Assembly (NCBI GenBank): GCA_036583965.1
Contig: JAZBQD010000014.1
Location: 68,351,895 to 68,415,894 of the forward strand
DNA: 64,000 nt
From: Prunella strophiata
Taxonomy: Eukaryota > Chordata > Aves > Passeriformes > Prunellidae
Reading direction: 5' to 3'
Of the stretch, positions 1-9,922 are shown in pieces. Position 1 is the stretch's first letter. Each line of letters begins with the position of its first letter. A program made the translations under genes and the position numbers. The notes below the pieces were generated by a model that did not search any database, had not been told where the DNA came from, and saw only the letters and a program-made list of their open reading frames with translations.

Positions 1-1828
1 CTTGTCCTCTCATCTGGGGGACTGGCACCCAGCTCTGGAGGAGCATCTCCAGGTCCTCCATGTCCCCATGGCAGCACTGCAGCCCCTCTGCTGGGTGGAC
101 ACACTGAGGAATCATCACTCCAGGTGCCTCTGGCAGCCAGGCCTCACCACCATGGCTTGTTCACTCTGATTTATCCACCCCCTGATTGACTCCCTGACTT
201 CTGGTCAGCCAGTTCTGCACGTTCATTCACTGGGGGAAAATTTCCCTTTGCCTCACAATTGTTTGTTTCTGCTGCTTTCTGCTTCATCACTGCCTTGTTT
301 TGGGAAAAGGGGCTTTTTGGGGAGGTGATTCATTGCTCTGTGGATTTTCCTGCATACTCAGTTCATCAGCTGCCCCATCCTCTCCCCCTTGCTGCTGCTT
401 CCCCCAGTTCTCCCATTCCCCAGAGCGAATTGATTCACTGTTGAGGTTTATTTCTGGCTTCCAGCTGCTGGGCTCCTTGCAGCTGCCTCGAGCTGGTGTG
501 TTCCTCTTCTCCCCCAGAGTCTCTCCTCCTCCTCCTCACTTTCCTCCTACTGCTACTCCTGGCTATATTCCTCCATCTAATTTCCCTGTTGCCTTCTCCA
601 TGCAATGTTTGGCTGTTTTAATGGTCTCAGTAAGCCCAACCAGAAGCTGGAGGGCAGCAGCACATGTGGCATGACCAGGGCTTCAGGGTAAGGTGCCACC
701 AGCCTCTGGGTGCCAGGATGAAGGGTTGCCACCCCTCCCCTGTTTCAGGCTGAGCACACAAGACAGCAGGATCAAGCCTATCCCTTCATTCCTCCATGTT
801 CAGAAGGAATAAAATTCCATAGCTGTGATTTACCTGAGGTGATGCCACAAGCACAAAGTGTCCTGGGTGGCTTTAACCACTGGTGCCCACCAGATCCAAA
901 GGAGCTGCTGTCTTTGAAGATGTGGAGAGGGGGGATTTAGGTAGCTTGATGCCAGCTGCAGCACCCAAAGCCAAGCCCTGGGTCTGTAAATCCCCCAGCT
1001 CAGCTGTTCTTTAATCCTGGAGGTGTCTCAGTTCTGCAATGCTCTCAGCAGAAGGGAGGTCCTGGCCAGGCAGAGGCTGTGCCCCAGGCAGTCCCAGGGA
1101 ACTTCCCCTGACCCTTCCCTTGGGTCAAACCCTCCTGGATGCACAAACTCCTGTGGGCTCTCAGCAGAGGGGTTTAGTCCCTGGGTGCTCTCCAGGCCAC
1201 CCACCACAAGGACTGGGGTCCTTGGACACAGGACACAGTGGTGGTGGGCTGAAATCCACCCTTCTCATTTGGGTAACACACTGAGCTCAGCTTCACCCTT
1301 CTCAAGAGTTTTCCTCACTCCTGGGGCTCTCCTTTGAAATCCTTCCCAGTTTCCAGCCCCGAGCCTGGGCACAGCATCCCTGTGCCTTTCCCCACACGCT
1401 CTCCCTGCCCTGGTTTGCATTCACTCACAGTAGCCCTTAGCTCAGGTGGTGGTTGTGTCTCCCATTTGGGTGATTACTGACCCAAAACCTGTGTTTTAGG
1501 GATTTTCCACATCCCAAGTGCAGGTGCTCTGGCACTGGATCTCATCCCAGACTGTGCCAAGCTCAGGTTTACACAGCTGCAGGCACCAGGCAATCCATCT
1601 CACCAGTGACTTGTTTTTCCCCCAATTTTTGCCCAGCAAACAGTTTCTTCTCCAATTCCAGTTCCTTCTGGGGCTGGATGAAGTAGCTGGGAGCACAGAT
1701 CCAAGCCCAAGTGGACACTGCTGGGAGCAGACCTTTACCCACCCTGTTTGCAGTCACATTGGTGTTGTGCTGGGTTTAACGTGGGCCATGGAGATGCTCA
1801 CAGCTTTTTCATGAGAATATAGAAACTC
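1..1828. other. GC-rich, CpG-poor unique sequence, no gene seen
   Basis: This stretch is rich in C, CT and CAG-like words but poor in CpG, typical of avian intergenic or intronic DNA. Open frames here are short (at most about 124 codons), overlap on both strands and show no recognisable domain. No repeat family is recognised. I see nothing that supports a gene. Confidence 0.6.
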
Positions 1829-1890
1829 AGAATCACAGAATGGTTTGGGATGGAAATGACCTTAAAGATAATCTAGTTCCAGCCCCCAGA
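1829..1890 (-). mobile_element. CR1: CR1 LINE 3'-end fragment
   Basis: The segment beginning near AATCACAGAATGGTTTGGGA and running through CCTTAAAGATAATCTAGTTCC is the reverse complement of the avian CR1 3' terminus, so the element lies on the minus strand. It is about 60 bases long, diverged and truncated; sequence beyond about 1890 no longer follows the CR1 consensus. It is a dead fragment with no coding part. Confidence 0.8.
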
Positions 1891-2154
1891 TCATTTAGGG
1901 CTAAGCTGAGCACCTTCTGGAAACCTGAACAGGCTACAAGCCACGTTCTCAGGTGTGAAATCCTGTAAAAATAAGTTGCACTATCACAGCTTTCTGTGGT
2001 CCAGCCTCCACCAGGAACAAATTCCACAAACTTCTGCTTTCCCCTCGCCTGAATCAGCTCTGCCATGACTCTGCACGTCTGGTTTTTCTCCACTAGGTCG
2101 CAGCATTAACTTCTATTTTCCTCTCCTTACTAAACCAGCAAACTGGGGACTTTT

Positions 2155-2375
2155 TTTTTTTCAGTCGGCAGCGCTGCCTTGTCACCCCTCCGTCCCCTCC
2201 TGCTCCTGCACGGGGTTCCCGGGGGCTGAGGTGACTCAGTGTGGGGTGGCTGGAGAGTCCCCTGAGGTCCCTGCAGAAGGGCCCCGGCTCCTATTTGCAT
2301 CTGGGCTCGCCTTGCTCATATTCATTGTGAAATTAAAAGTGAAAATATTTATATTAATCATTAATTACACCACCA
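2155..2375. promoter_or_regulatory. Candidate regulatory block with AP-1, octamer and homeodomain-like motifs
   Basis: After a T-rich run, a CpG-containing GC-rich part gives way abruptly to an AT-rich part. A perfect AP-1 motif TGACTCA lies at 2232-2238 and a perfect POU octamer ATTTGCAT at 2293-2300. A TAAT-dense stretch (ATTAATCATTAATTA) follows at about 2353-2367. Such clustering is common in enhancers, but each motif is short and expected by chance at some rate. Function is inferred, not shown. Confidence 0.25.
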
Positions 2376-5139
2376 GCATGAAGCCTGGAGGAAGGGGACA
2401 ATGCAGGAGCACCAATGCACCCCTTATCTCTCCTCCCAGACAGTTCTTTCCCCCGGATGGTGATGACTGAGAAGCTTTTCCTGCTGATTTACAGCTTCAT
2501 CCTTGTGAACCAGCACGTAGGAAGGTTTCTAGCATGGAAAACACGAGTGGTGTGTCCAACTCCTTCCCCTGGCCTGACCCTGCTGGCACCCCCTCCAAGG
2601 GCAGGATAGGATGCTCTGGATGTCTCCTGGATGGGGCTGGGTCTAGCAGGAAATCTGGGCCAGCTGCCCCCTCCAGAGCTTCACCTCTCCCCAGTTCAGC
2701 ACTCTGGAGGTGTCTGGTGTGGGGGGAGTTGGCAGCTGCTCTCTGGACCCCTCCACATGGACAGAAAGGCCCCAGCGTGGGAGACAGGGCTGGCTCCCGT
2801 GGGAGATGCTGCTGCTGGGGGTGACTCATCCCCCACAGGTGTGCCCACGGGGGCTCTGGCTGCTGCCCTGGTTTTGGGGGAGCACAGTGGGGTTTGAAGG
2901 AGGGTTTCTGTGCTTTCACTATGAGCAAATGGTGCTGACAGTGGGGAGAAGGCCCTGCACAGCCCTGAGGAGCTGATGGTGGGCTAAGAACCAGCTACAG
3001 ACCCGTGAAAGGTGGGTGTAGAGACACAGCCAGGCTCCTTCCTGTCGTGCTGGACTGTGACAAAAGGCACCAGTGGTGAAGTGGGACAGGGGAGGCTCAG
3101 GCTGGATGTGGGACACACATCCAGCTCTTGCTGGGGGACACTGCTGCCCTGGGACACAGACCACCCAAACTGTACCCCCCTACTTTGGGGATTTAGGGCT
3201 TGGCCAGAATGTGGCTGACACCCTGGCTACAGTCCTGCTCAGAGTAGGAGGCTGGACTTAAGATGTTCCTTGGACCCAACATTTCTATGCAAGTTTGATT
3301 GAAAAAAAAATTGTTTTTCCTGCTTCTGTGTATCCTCAAGCTGCTTTTGTGCAGTCTCTGCAGCCCTGAGCTCTCCAGCTTATGAAATACTGGTGTTTCC
3401 AACAGCAACAGTGATGCAGAGATCCAGAGGTGGAGGAAGCAGCAAGGAGGAGCACAGGAATCCCCTGAGGCAGCAGGAAATGCAGGGACAGATGGGTGCC
3501 AGGTCCCCTTTGGAGCCATCCAGGCATTGTTCCATGGTGAATTCCTCCTGCTCCCAAGTTCTCCTCAGCTCTCTCCTACTCAAACCCACTCTCCAGGGGC
3601 TTTCTGAGGTCTCAGCTCACTGGTGCTGTGCTCATCTCCCCAGCTCCTGCCCTGTGTTTGGGATAGATCCTTTGCAAGCTCACCAGCCACTGGTTAATGC
3701 AGCCTCACAAATCCTCCCCTCGCTGCCCCGCTGCTTCCCTCTGCCAAAGCCAAATGGGAGGTGCTGAGGCTGGAGAGTGTTTTCAGACATGGGACACAGT
3801 CAGTCAAACCCTGCCAGGCCAGAGGACTCTGCAGCAGCAATGAAAGGTGGATGTGCTGGAAGCTCCAGCTTGGAGGGAGCCCAGGACACGTGTCCTTGTG
3901 CGGATGGATCCGGCCGTGCCTGGGGCAGCTGAGAGCACACAGCGTTCAGCACTGCTGCTCCCAAGGGCTCCAGGGGCTGGAACATCTCAAGAGGAGCACT
4001 GCAGCCTCACCCTCAGGGTTTTCCTGGCATTTGACCAAGTCCCACAAGTACAAGCTATTCCCAACACAACAAGCACACGCTGGGTACTGCTGGCTTCCCT
4101 CTGCCCTCCCACTCCAGCCGTGGTCTGTTCTGCTTCCCCAAACACAATTCCTCCATAGCTGCCTCTGCTAAAGCAACAATGGACCCAAGCCCTGAGCACC
4201 TGAGGTAACCCCCAGGCTGTTTTATCTCAGTTCCAGCTCCTTTGTGCTGCCCTTGCTCTGTGACAGGGTTCATGGGAGCTGCAGAGGGTAGGAGAGGTGA
4301 AGAGATCTCCACATTACTCATGAGTGCTTTGGCCTGAATGATGTCCTGTTCTCTTCTTCCAGACCTGTGGCTTTTTACCTGCAGTGACCTTCCCTGACTC
4401 GTTGTTTACCTTGAGAGAAAGAGAACATTTGCTGCCTAGAGGAGCTCAGCTACAGCTTTTCAGTCAGCGATGAAAACACTCGAAAGCTAAGAGCAGCATT
4501 TGAATTTAAAACTCGTAATTACAGAGCCCAAGAGGCAGAAGTTGGACGAGGGCAATGAACAAAGCAGGGGGTTGGAAGAAAACAAAGAAAGGCATGAGAG
4601 GAATCTGTGCTCTGAACACAGAGTCCTGAATATCTTGCACTGGCTACTTCAAATTGGGCACCCGAAATTAATAGATTCTTTGACCTTCGTTTCTCTGTGC
4701 TCTGGTTCTTTGTTTGTAAAGCAGAAACCACAATAGAGCCTCACCAAGAAAGAAAAGATGTCGTGAGAGTAACTCTCCAGCCAAAGCACACAGATGCTGC
4801 AGAGATGAAGATGAAGAAGGAAAAAACCACCCTAACCCTGAATGGCTTTTCAGCAAGTGAGTACCAGCATCGCGTGCAAGGAGCAGGGCAGTGTCCTCTG
4901 GAATAAAAAATACCTCCCAAAAGTGTAATTAAGGATGAACCACACATGCCCACAGGGGTTCTGTGGGCAGCCTGAAGGCAGGCATCTCTTAACTTTTAAA
5001 TGCTTTCTCAACCTTGGCACTTCTGGTGTTATTTTGATGCGTTTTACACATAGGACTCTGCTATATTAAGAGCATGTCTACGTATCTCACAAATAACTCT
5101 GCCTGCAGAGGAAAGCCTGGCACAAACAAACAGAGCCTC
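2376..5139. other. GC-rich unique sequence, no gene seen
   Basis: The region is GC-rich and CpG-poor until about 4.3 kb, then more AT-rich. It has many overlapping short open frames on both strands with no domain or convincing exon border. A segment near 3225-3290 (CCTGCTCAGAGTAGGAGGCTGGACTT) resembles a decayed CR1 tail but is too short to call. Nothing else is recognised. Confidence 0.55.
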
Positions 5140-5177
5140 AAGGCTGCTCCCTCTGGTCTAAGGAGCAGCCTTAGACC
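5140..5177. repeat. Two overlapping, mutually exclusive inverted repeats
   Basis: Arm AAGGCTGCTCC (5140-5150) pairs perfectly with GGAGCAGCCTT (5162-5172). Arm GGTCTAAGG (5155-5163) pairs perfectly with CCTTAGACC (5169-5177). The stems share bases, so only one can form at a time. The word CTCTGGTCTA occurs twice (5151-5160 and again just after the second arm), which suggests a local duplication-inversion. It sits at the 5' edge of a CR1 fragment and may mark its insertion junction. Confidence 0.7.
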
Positions 5178-5888
5178 CTCTGGTCTATGGATATTGGGCT
5201 TGGGCAATTCCAAGAACAGGTACAGAGAATGGATGGGGAGCAGCCCTGGGGAGGAGGATTTGAGGGTGTTGGTGCATGAGAAGCTCAACATGACCCAGCA
5301 ATGGCTGATGGAAGCCCAGACACACCCCCAGTCCACAAGTGTGGGCAGCAGGTCAGGGAGGGGATTCTGCTCCTCTGCTCTGTTCAGGTGAGACCTCACC
5401 TGCAGAGCTGCCTCCAGCCTTAGGGTTCACAACACAGGAAAAAACAGGGATGCATTGGAGTGAATCAGGGGGAGGCCACAAAGATGCTTGTAGGGATGCA
5501 GACCCTCTGCTCTGGAGCCAAGCTGGGACAGCTGGGGAAAAAAAAAAAAGCTCCAGGAAAATATGAGAGCCCTTTCCAATGCCTAAAGGTGCTCCAAGAG
5601 AGCTGGAGAGGGACTTGGGACAACAGCACGGAGTGACAAGACAAGTGGTAATGGCTTCCCACTGCCAGAGGGCAGGGTGAGGTGGGATACTGGGAAGAAA
5701 TTCTTCTCTGTGAGGGGTAAGACCCTGGCATAGGCTGCCCAGAGAAGCTGTGGCTGCCCCACCCCTGGAAGTGTCCAAGGCCAGGCTGGACAGGGCTTGG
5801 ACCACCCTGGTCTAGTGGAAGTTGTTGGGAAGCTGAAATGAAAGGATTTTCAAGGTCCCTTCCAGTCCAAACTATTCTGTGATTCTGT
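5176..5888 (+). mobile_element. CR1: CR1 LINE 3' fragment, about 0.7 kb
   Basis: This is the longest CR1 copy in the window, on the plus strand. Recognisable CR1 landmarks in order are GGTGTTGGTGCATGAGAAGC, the CAGCAGGTCAGGGAGGGGATTCTGC segment split by small changes, CTGGAGAGGGACTTGGGACA, and CTGGAAGTGTCCAAGGCCAGG. It ends with CCCTTCCAGTCCAAACTATT and CTGTGATTCTG. The 5' end is truncated, as is usual for CR1, with the edge accurate to about 20 bases. It has frameshifts, an internal A12 run near 5539, and no intact reverse transcriptase, so it is inactive. Confidence 0.92.
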
Positions 5889-7252
5889 TTTGGTGATCAT
5901 CACTGACCACCATCATGTTACTTCACTGGACCTCACTGTTGTATCCTGTTGGATTTATTAGACCATGATCTCTGCAATGGCTGCTCTTGCTGCTATGCAG
6001 GATGCAAGAGGAAGGATAAATTCCACATGCCCTGATTCTGGAGTCTTGCTCCTTTAAACAGATGTGGGAGGGAGGGTTGGTAAATCCTTGGACAGTTTTT
6101 CATCTTGCCTCGACTGGGCTGGGCTTTGGGCTCAGTCTGTTGTCTGGTCCCCTGTCACAGCTGCTGTTGTAATGATTCATCCATCTGGTTTTCTGGGAAA
6201 AGAAAATGAGCTAGGGAAATGTTTTTTGGTTTGGGTTTTTTTTGGTTTTTTTTTTTTTTTTTTTGGCTGTATCTTTCCTGAAACAGTTACAACTTTGCAC
6301 CCACTGGAGTTGACGGGGGGGAGAAGGAGTCTTACGCATCACTTTTCGCTTGCTGGAGCAGAGACAGAAGTGCTGAGAATCCCATTCCTCAAAGGCAGAC
6401 CGTGACAGTTTTGTCCTGAACTGTGTTTCCAAGGAACAAAAAGGATCCAACAAAACCCAGCAGAAGATCCAGGCTGTATTCAGTGGGTGAACTGGACAAA
6501 ACCTTGTGCTGATCACTCCAGGATCACCCTCTCCTTCCACTGGCTCCTTGCCTGCCTGAGCTCTCCAGAAATGATGTGGGATGAGCTGCAGGGAGGCAGC
6601 TTGGACACAATTCCACGTGGAAAACACAGACACTGAAGGTCTTCACATTGGATTAAAACAGTTACTCTCATGAGTAGTGTAATTTATCATAAATCAGATA
6701 TATATGGGGGAAAAAATCTAAGGAGTTCAGAGTCCTGAACTGGGCGATGTTCAGTCTCAAAGTGCAACAGGAAGCCACTCTGGACTTTTTCCTTGTTGGT
6801 CTGCACAGTAAGGATGAGACAATGTGCCCACCCAACTGGGAACACCAAGGCAACCTCTTGCTTAAGGAAAGCGGCACTGTAAAGCTCCTTTTTCAGCAGC
6901 CCTTAAAAACACTGTTATAAACCAGCCAGCTCTAGAGAAGATCTCCCTTCTCCTCACTCCAGGAATGTATTTTCCTTAGTCCAAGCTTAGAGATTAGACT
7001 GGGGAAGCAGCAGCCTGCCTGGAAGCAATCACTCCTCCATTCAGACACATGTTAATGAATTTCCATCATAGGGGTTACATATCAAAGCTCTTTTCTATGC
7101 TGCTGGAGCAAACCTTCCTGTGACAAATTCCTGCCCTTATTCCAGCTCCATATCTGTTACAAGTGACTCCTATGAGAACCAGATCCTCCTGGAACCCACC
7201 AAGCACAGGAACTACCCTCCTCGCTGGTCCAGCATCCTTCCTCTCCCATCCC
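5889..7252. other. Unique sequence with a T19 tract, no gene seen
   Basis: Mixed-composition DNA. A T19 homopolymer lies at 6246-6264, preceded by GT-rich sequence. Short open frames on both strands lack domains. Nothing else is recognised. Confidence 0.55.
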
Positions 7253-7692
7253 TGTTGTATTGCACTAAGTAGATTTTTAGTTGATAATTGTTTTTGCACT
7301 GGGTGTTTGGATCACTTGCACTGTTATATAATCTGTATCCTGTTGTATCACATGGTTTGTCCCATTCCTCCCCTTTCCCCCCCACCAGGCCCTGGTGGGC
7401 AGTGGTTAATCCTGGGTTCAACCCTCCCCTCGCCCCTTCCCCCTTGTATCCCACTGGCTCTGGTCCCCTTCCTCTGCCCCCCTTCCCCTGACCTTAAACC
7501 CTCCTGCACAGGTAAACTTGCTCTCTTTTTCACCTGGGAAGCCCTGTGGATAATCTGGTGGCTCCTACCAAGGAAATAAAGTAGGACTTTGTTCCCGAGA
7601 GGAAAAGAGCGCCTTTGGTCTCTTGCTTTTGTCTCATGTGAGATTAATCAGGGCTAAGGTCCAGAGCCAGCCGGATTGGACTGGACCAGCCT
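7253..7692 (+). mobile_element. Probable solo LTR of an endogenous retrovirus
   Basis: The block begins near TGTTGTATTGCACTAAG and has the order of an LTR. A TATATAA box is at 7325-7331, followed by a C-rich U3/R-like part. A polyadenylation signal AATAAA is at 7575-7580, then a U5-like part (CTTTGGTCTCTTGCTTTTG). No primer-binding site, gag or pol-like reading frame follows, so it would be a solo LTR. I could not find a clean TG...CA pair with matching target-site duplications, so both ends are approximate. The family is not identified. Confidence 0.5.
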
Positions 7693-7754
7693 TGCAAGTC
7701 AAACTCACACGTCCCCCCCTTTTTTTTATTTTTTCAGGTCTCCTTCTCCCCACC

Positions 7755-8131
7755 AGCCTCTCCTCGCGCCTGCCCGTTCCATGATTTCATCCGAGGTGGG
7801 TGGTGAGCTCGCTCTCCCCCGCGCAGCCTCTTCCCAGCGGCTCCCGGGATCCCTGCCAGCTCCTCTCCACCCACGGCCTCTCCCGACGAGCCCAGCCGCG
7901 GCTCCCGCTGCTGCCCGTGCCAAGGCAGCAGCTCACATCTGCTGGGCTGCCTCGGCCAGGGGAGCCAAGGAGCCCCTCACCTCCTATCCTATCCTATGCC
8001 CCTGCACCGCTGCCTTCCAGGGGTTGGCATCTCCACCCCTGCATCCCACGGGATCCCCGGCTTCCAGGACACGGCGATGGGTCGCTGAAGTGACTCTTGA
8101 AGGTTTGAAAGCTGCAAACACAAATGTGAGT
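7755..8131 (+). promoter_or_regulatory. Short CpG-rich patch, possible promoter or first exon
   Basis: About 17 CpGs lie in roughly 220 bases (7760-7980), in contrast to the CpG-poor flanks. An open frame on the plus strand runs through the patch (about 7676-8155), with an ATG at 7781 in a weak context, and its encoded peptide is Ala/Pro-rich. A splice-donor-like GTGAGT is at 8126-8131. It lies immediately downstream of the LTR-like block. It could be an orphan CpG island, an LTR-driven transcript start, or GC-rich non-functional DNA. Confidence 0.3.
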
Positions 8132-8139
8132 TTAGAAAG

Positions 8140-9430
8140 CAGCTTTGTGGGTTGAAAACCAAATGAAAACTGCCCTTTTTTTTTAACCCTTTTTTCCTGA
8201 GTCGCTCCTACACATAAAAACTCTGTGTGGATTTAAGCATTTCCAGCTTGGCTAATGCAGGAGCACCAAGCAGTGAAGTCAGCTGGTCCCATGGCTTCAG
8301 AGATTGTGGAGCTGAAGATGGCAAAGCAGATTTGAATCAGATTTTGAATTTGTTAAGCCGAAGTGTTAAAATTGAAAACAGAGCACAGGACAGCTTCTCA
8401 AACCTCTCGGGTTATTCCCTCTGCTCTTCTGCCATGATTTAAAAAAATTAATCTTTTCACTATTCCTCCCAATGCCATTTCTGTGAGTCCATAAAACCAT
8501 TTTCTCCTTGTCAGAGAATTCCGATGGCGGTGATTTATAGGCTTTGCTTGGAACGCAGCACGCAAGTAGTTCACTTTTTCATTCGCCCTTTCTAAACGTT
8601 TTTAACGATCTGCTTCCTCAGATCTGTTTACATTTGGGACATTAAAAGCTAAGCAACAACTCCATTATGAGAAAGAACACCATAAAAATTCCACCATTGC
8701 CAGGAAACATCTCAATACAGTGACAAACGTAGCCACGCTCTCGTCCTGCTGCTCATCCGTGGGAAGACTGGTTTATAAATTATTCATGAGTGCCTTAAAA
8801 TTTCCAGGCTAATCTCAGCTAAAAAGTGGGGGTTTTTACACCATTGTTTCGCTCCAAAGTTCTCCAACTGGAATTTTGATTCACACAGAGAAATCTTGAA
8901 AATTTACTTGCACTGAATTTCTCTTTCCTTCAAGTTGTGATTTCAATTCTCACACTGGAAACATAGTGGAGAGTCTTTACGTGACAACTTATTTGGAAGC
9001 CTGGAAATCCATTATAATTCCCATGAATTTCCTGAACAATTTAGGTTTTCCCAGAGGTGATTTTTTAGCAGGTTTGGATTTATAAGGATTCTGGCACCTT
9101 TCAGCAGGCAATCCCATCACCTCATGGCACTTTTAGTAATGATGAACTACATGGGGAACTATCAAGCCATTCTTTTCCCAGTCTGTTTCACAGTAAGGAC
9201 AGGCAAGACTGAAGATTAAATCATGGCAAAATCTAACACAGAAAATCACTTTGTGGTCCTCTGGAGGCTACTAACAGACAAGCTCACTCACCTGTGCTCA
9301 TGGATTTTACAGCTGTCAGTCTGTTCTGGGATTTAATCCGCACGGTGGCATTGGAGTATCTTCCACGTAAAATCATCAATTATAAATAAATCCCACTGGG
9401 TTTTTATGCAGTAATGTTATAGAAGAACAG
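8140..9430. other. AT-rich unique sequence, possible conserved non-coding DNA
   Basis: No repeat is recognised. The stretch keeps scattered CpGs (for example near 8521-8600 and 9340-9375) and AT-rich homeodomain-like words, which is how conserved non-coding elements often look. Conservation cannot be measured from one sequence. A weak exon-like block near its right end is listed separately. Confidence 0.3.
9293..9373 (-). CDS. Weak exon-like block (minus strand)
   Basis: Read on the minus strand, a CACAG followed by GTGAGT forms a strong donor-like site at plus positions about 9287-9293. One frame is open from an ATG at the upstream end for about 27 codons (starting MILRGRYSNATV) and has an in-frame TAA shortly before that ATG. 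No good acceptor is seen, so it would have to be a first coding exon. The peptide is not recognised. A chance match is quite possible. Confidence 0.13.
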
Positions 9431-9711
9431 ACAGCCATGATATTTGAAGCAATGAAGTTAAAAGAGTTGCCTTACATTCCTCTTGATGTCCATGCTCTGC
9501 CATGCGTTGCTTGGCAAACTGTTGTCACAGCCAGCTCCTCCACACAGCGCTTTGATGCCCCTTCCCAGCCACTTCATCCCAGGCTGGGCTGCTCCAAATC
9601 AGGGTCAGTGTCTGGCTTTCCAGGCTGGAATCCAGCCAGAGTTACACAGGGCTTGACACACTGATTGCTTTGGGAAAGTAGAGACAAAAACAAACTTTCC
9701 TCTGCAGCAAT

Positions 9712-9922
9712 ATGTGAATAATTCTGCCCTGTGAGGGTGGTGACACTCTGGCACACGGTGCACAGAGAAGCTGTGGCTGCCCCTGGATCCCTGGAAGTGT
9801 CCAAGGCCAGGTTGAACAGGGCTTGGAGTAACCTGGGATAGTGGGAGTTGTTCTTGCCCTTGGCAGGGGGATGGAACTGGATGGTTTTTAAGATCCCTTC
9901 CAACACAAACCAATCTGTGACT
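9712..9922 (+). mobile_element. CR1: CR1 LINE 3' fragment
   Basis: Plus-strand CR1 3' end. It shows GTGAGGGTGGTGACACTCTGG, AGAGAAGCTGTGGCTGCCCC, CTGGAAGTGTCCAAGGCCAG and CTTCCAACACAAACCAATCTGTGA. It is 5'-truncated to about 210 bases with a slightly decayed tail. It is non-coding and inactive. Confidence 0.88.

Noticed and set aside
3225..3290. Possible CR1 tail
   Set aside because: Only a short GAGTAGGAGGCTGGACTT match remains, and the terminal repeat is absent.
7693..8155. Internal retroviral sequence downstream of the LTR
   Set aside because: No primer-binding site or gag/pol-like content is seen; the sequence is a CpG-rich patch instead.
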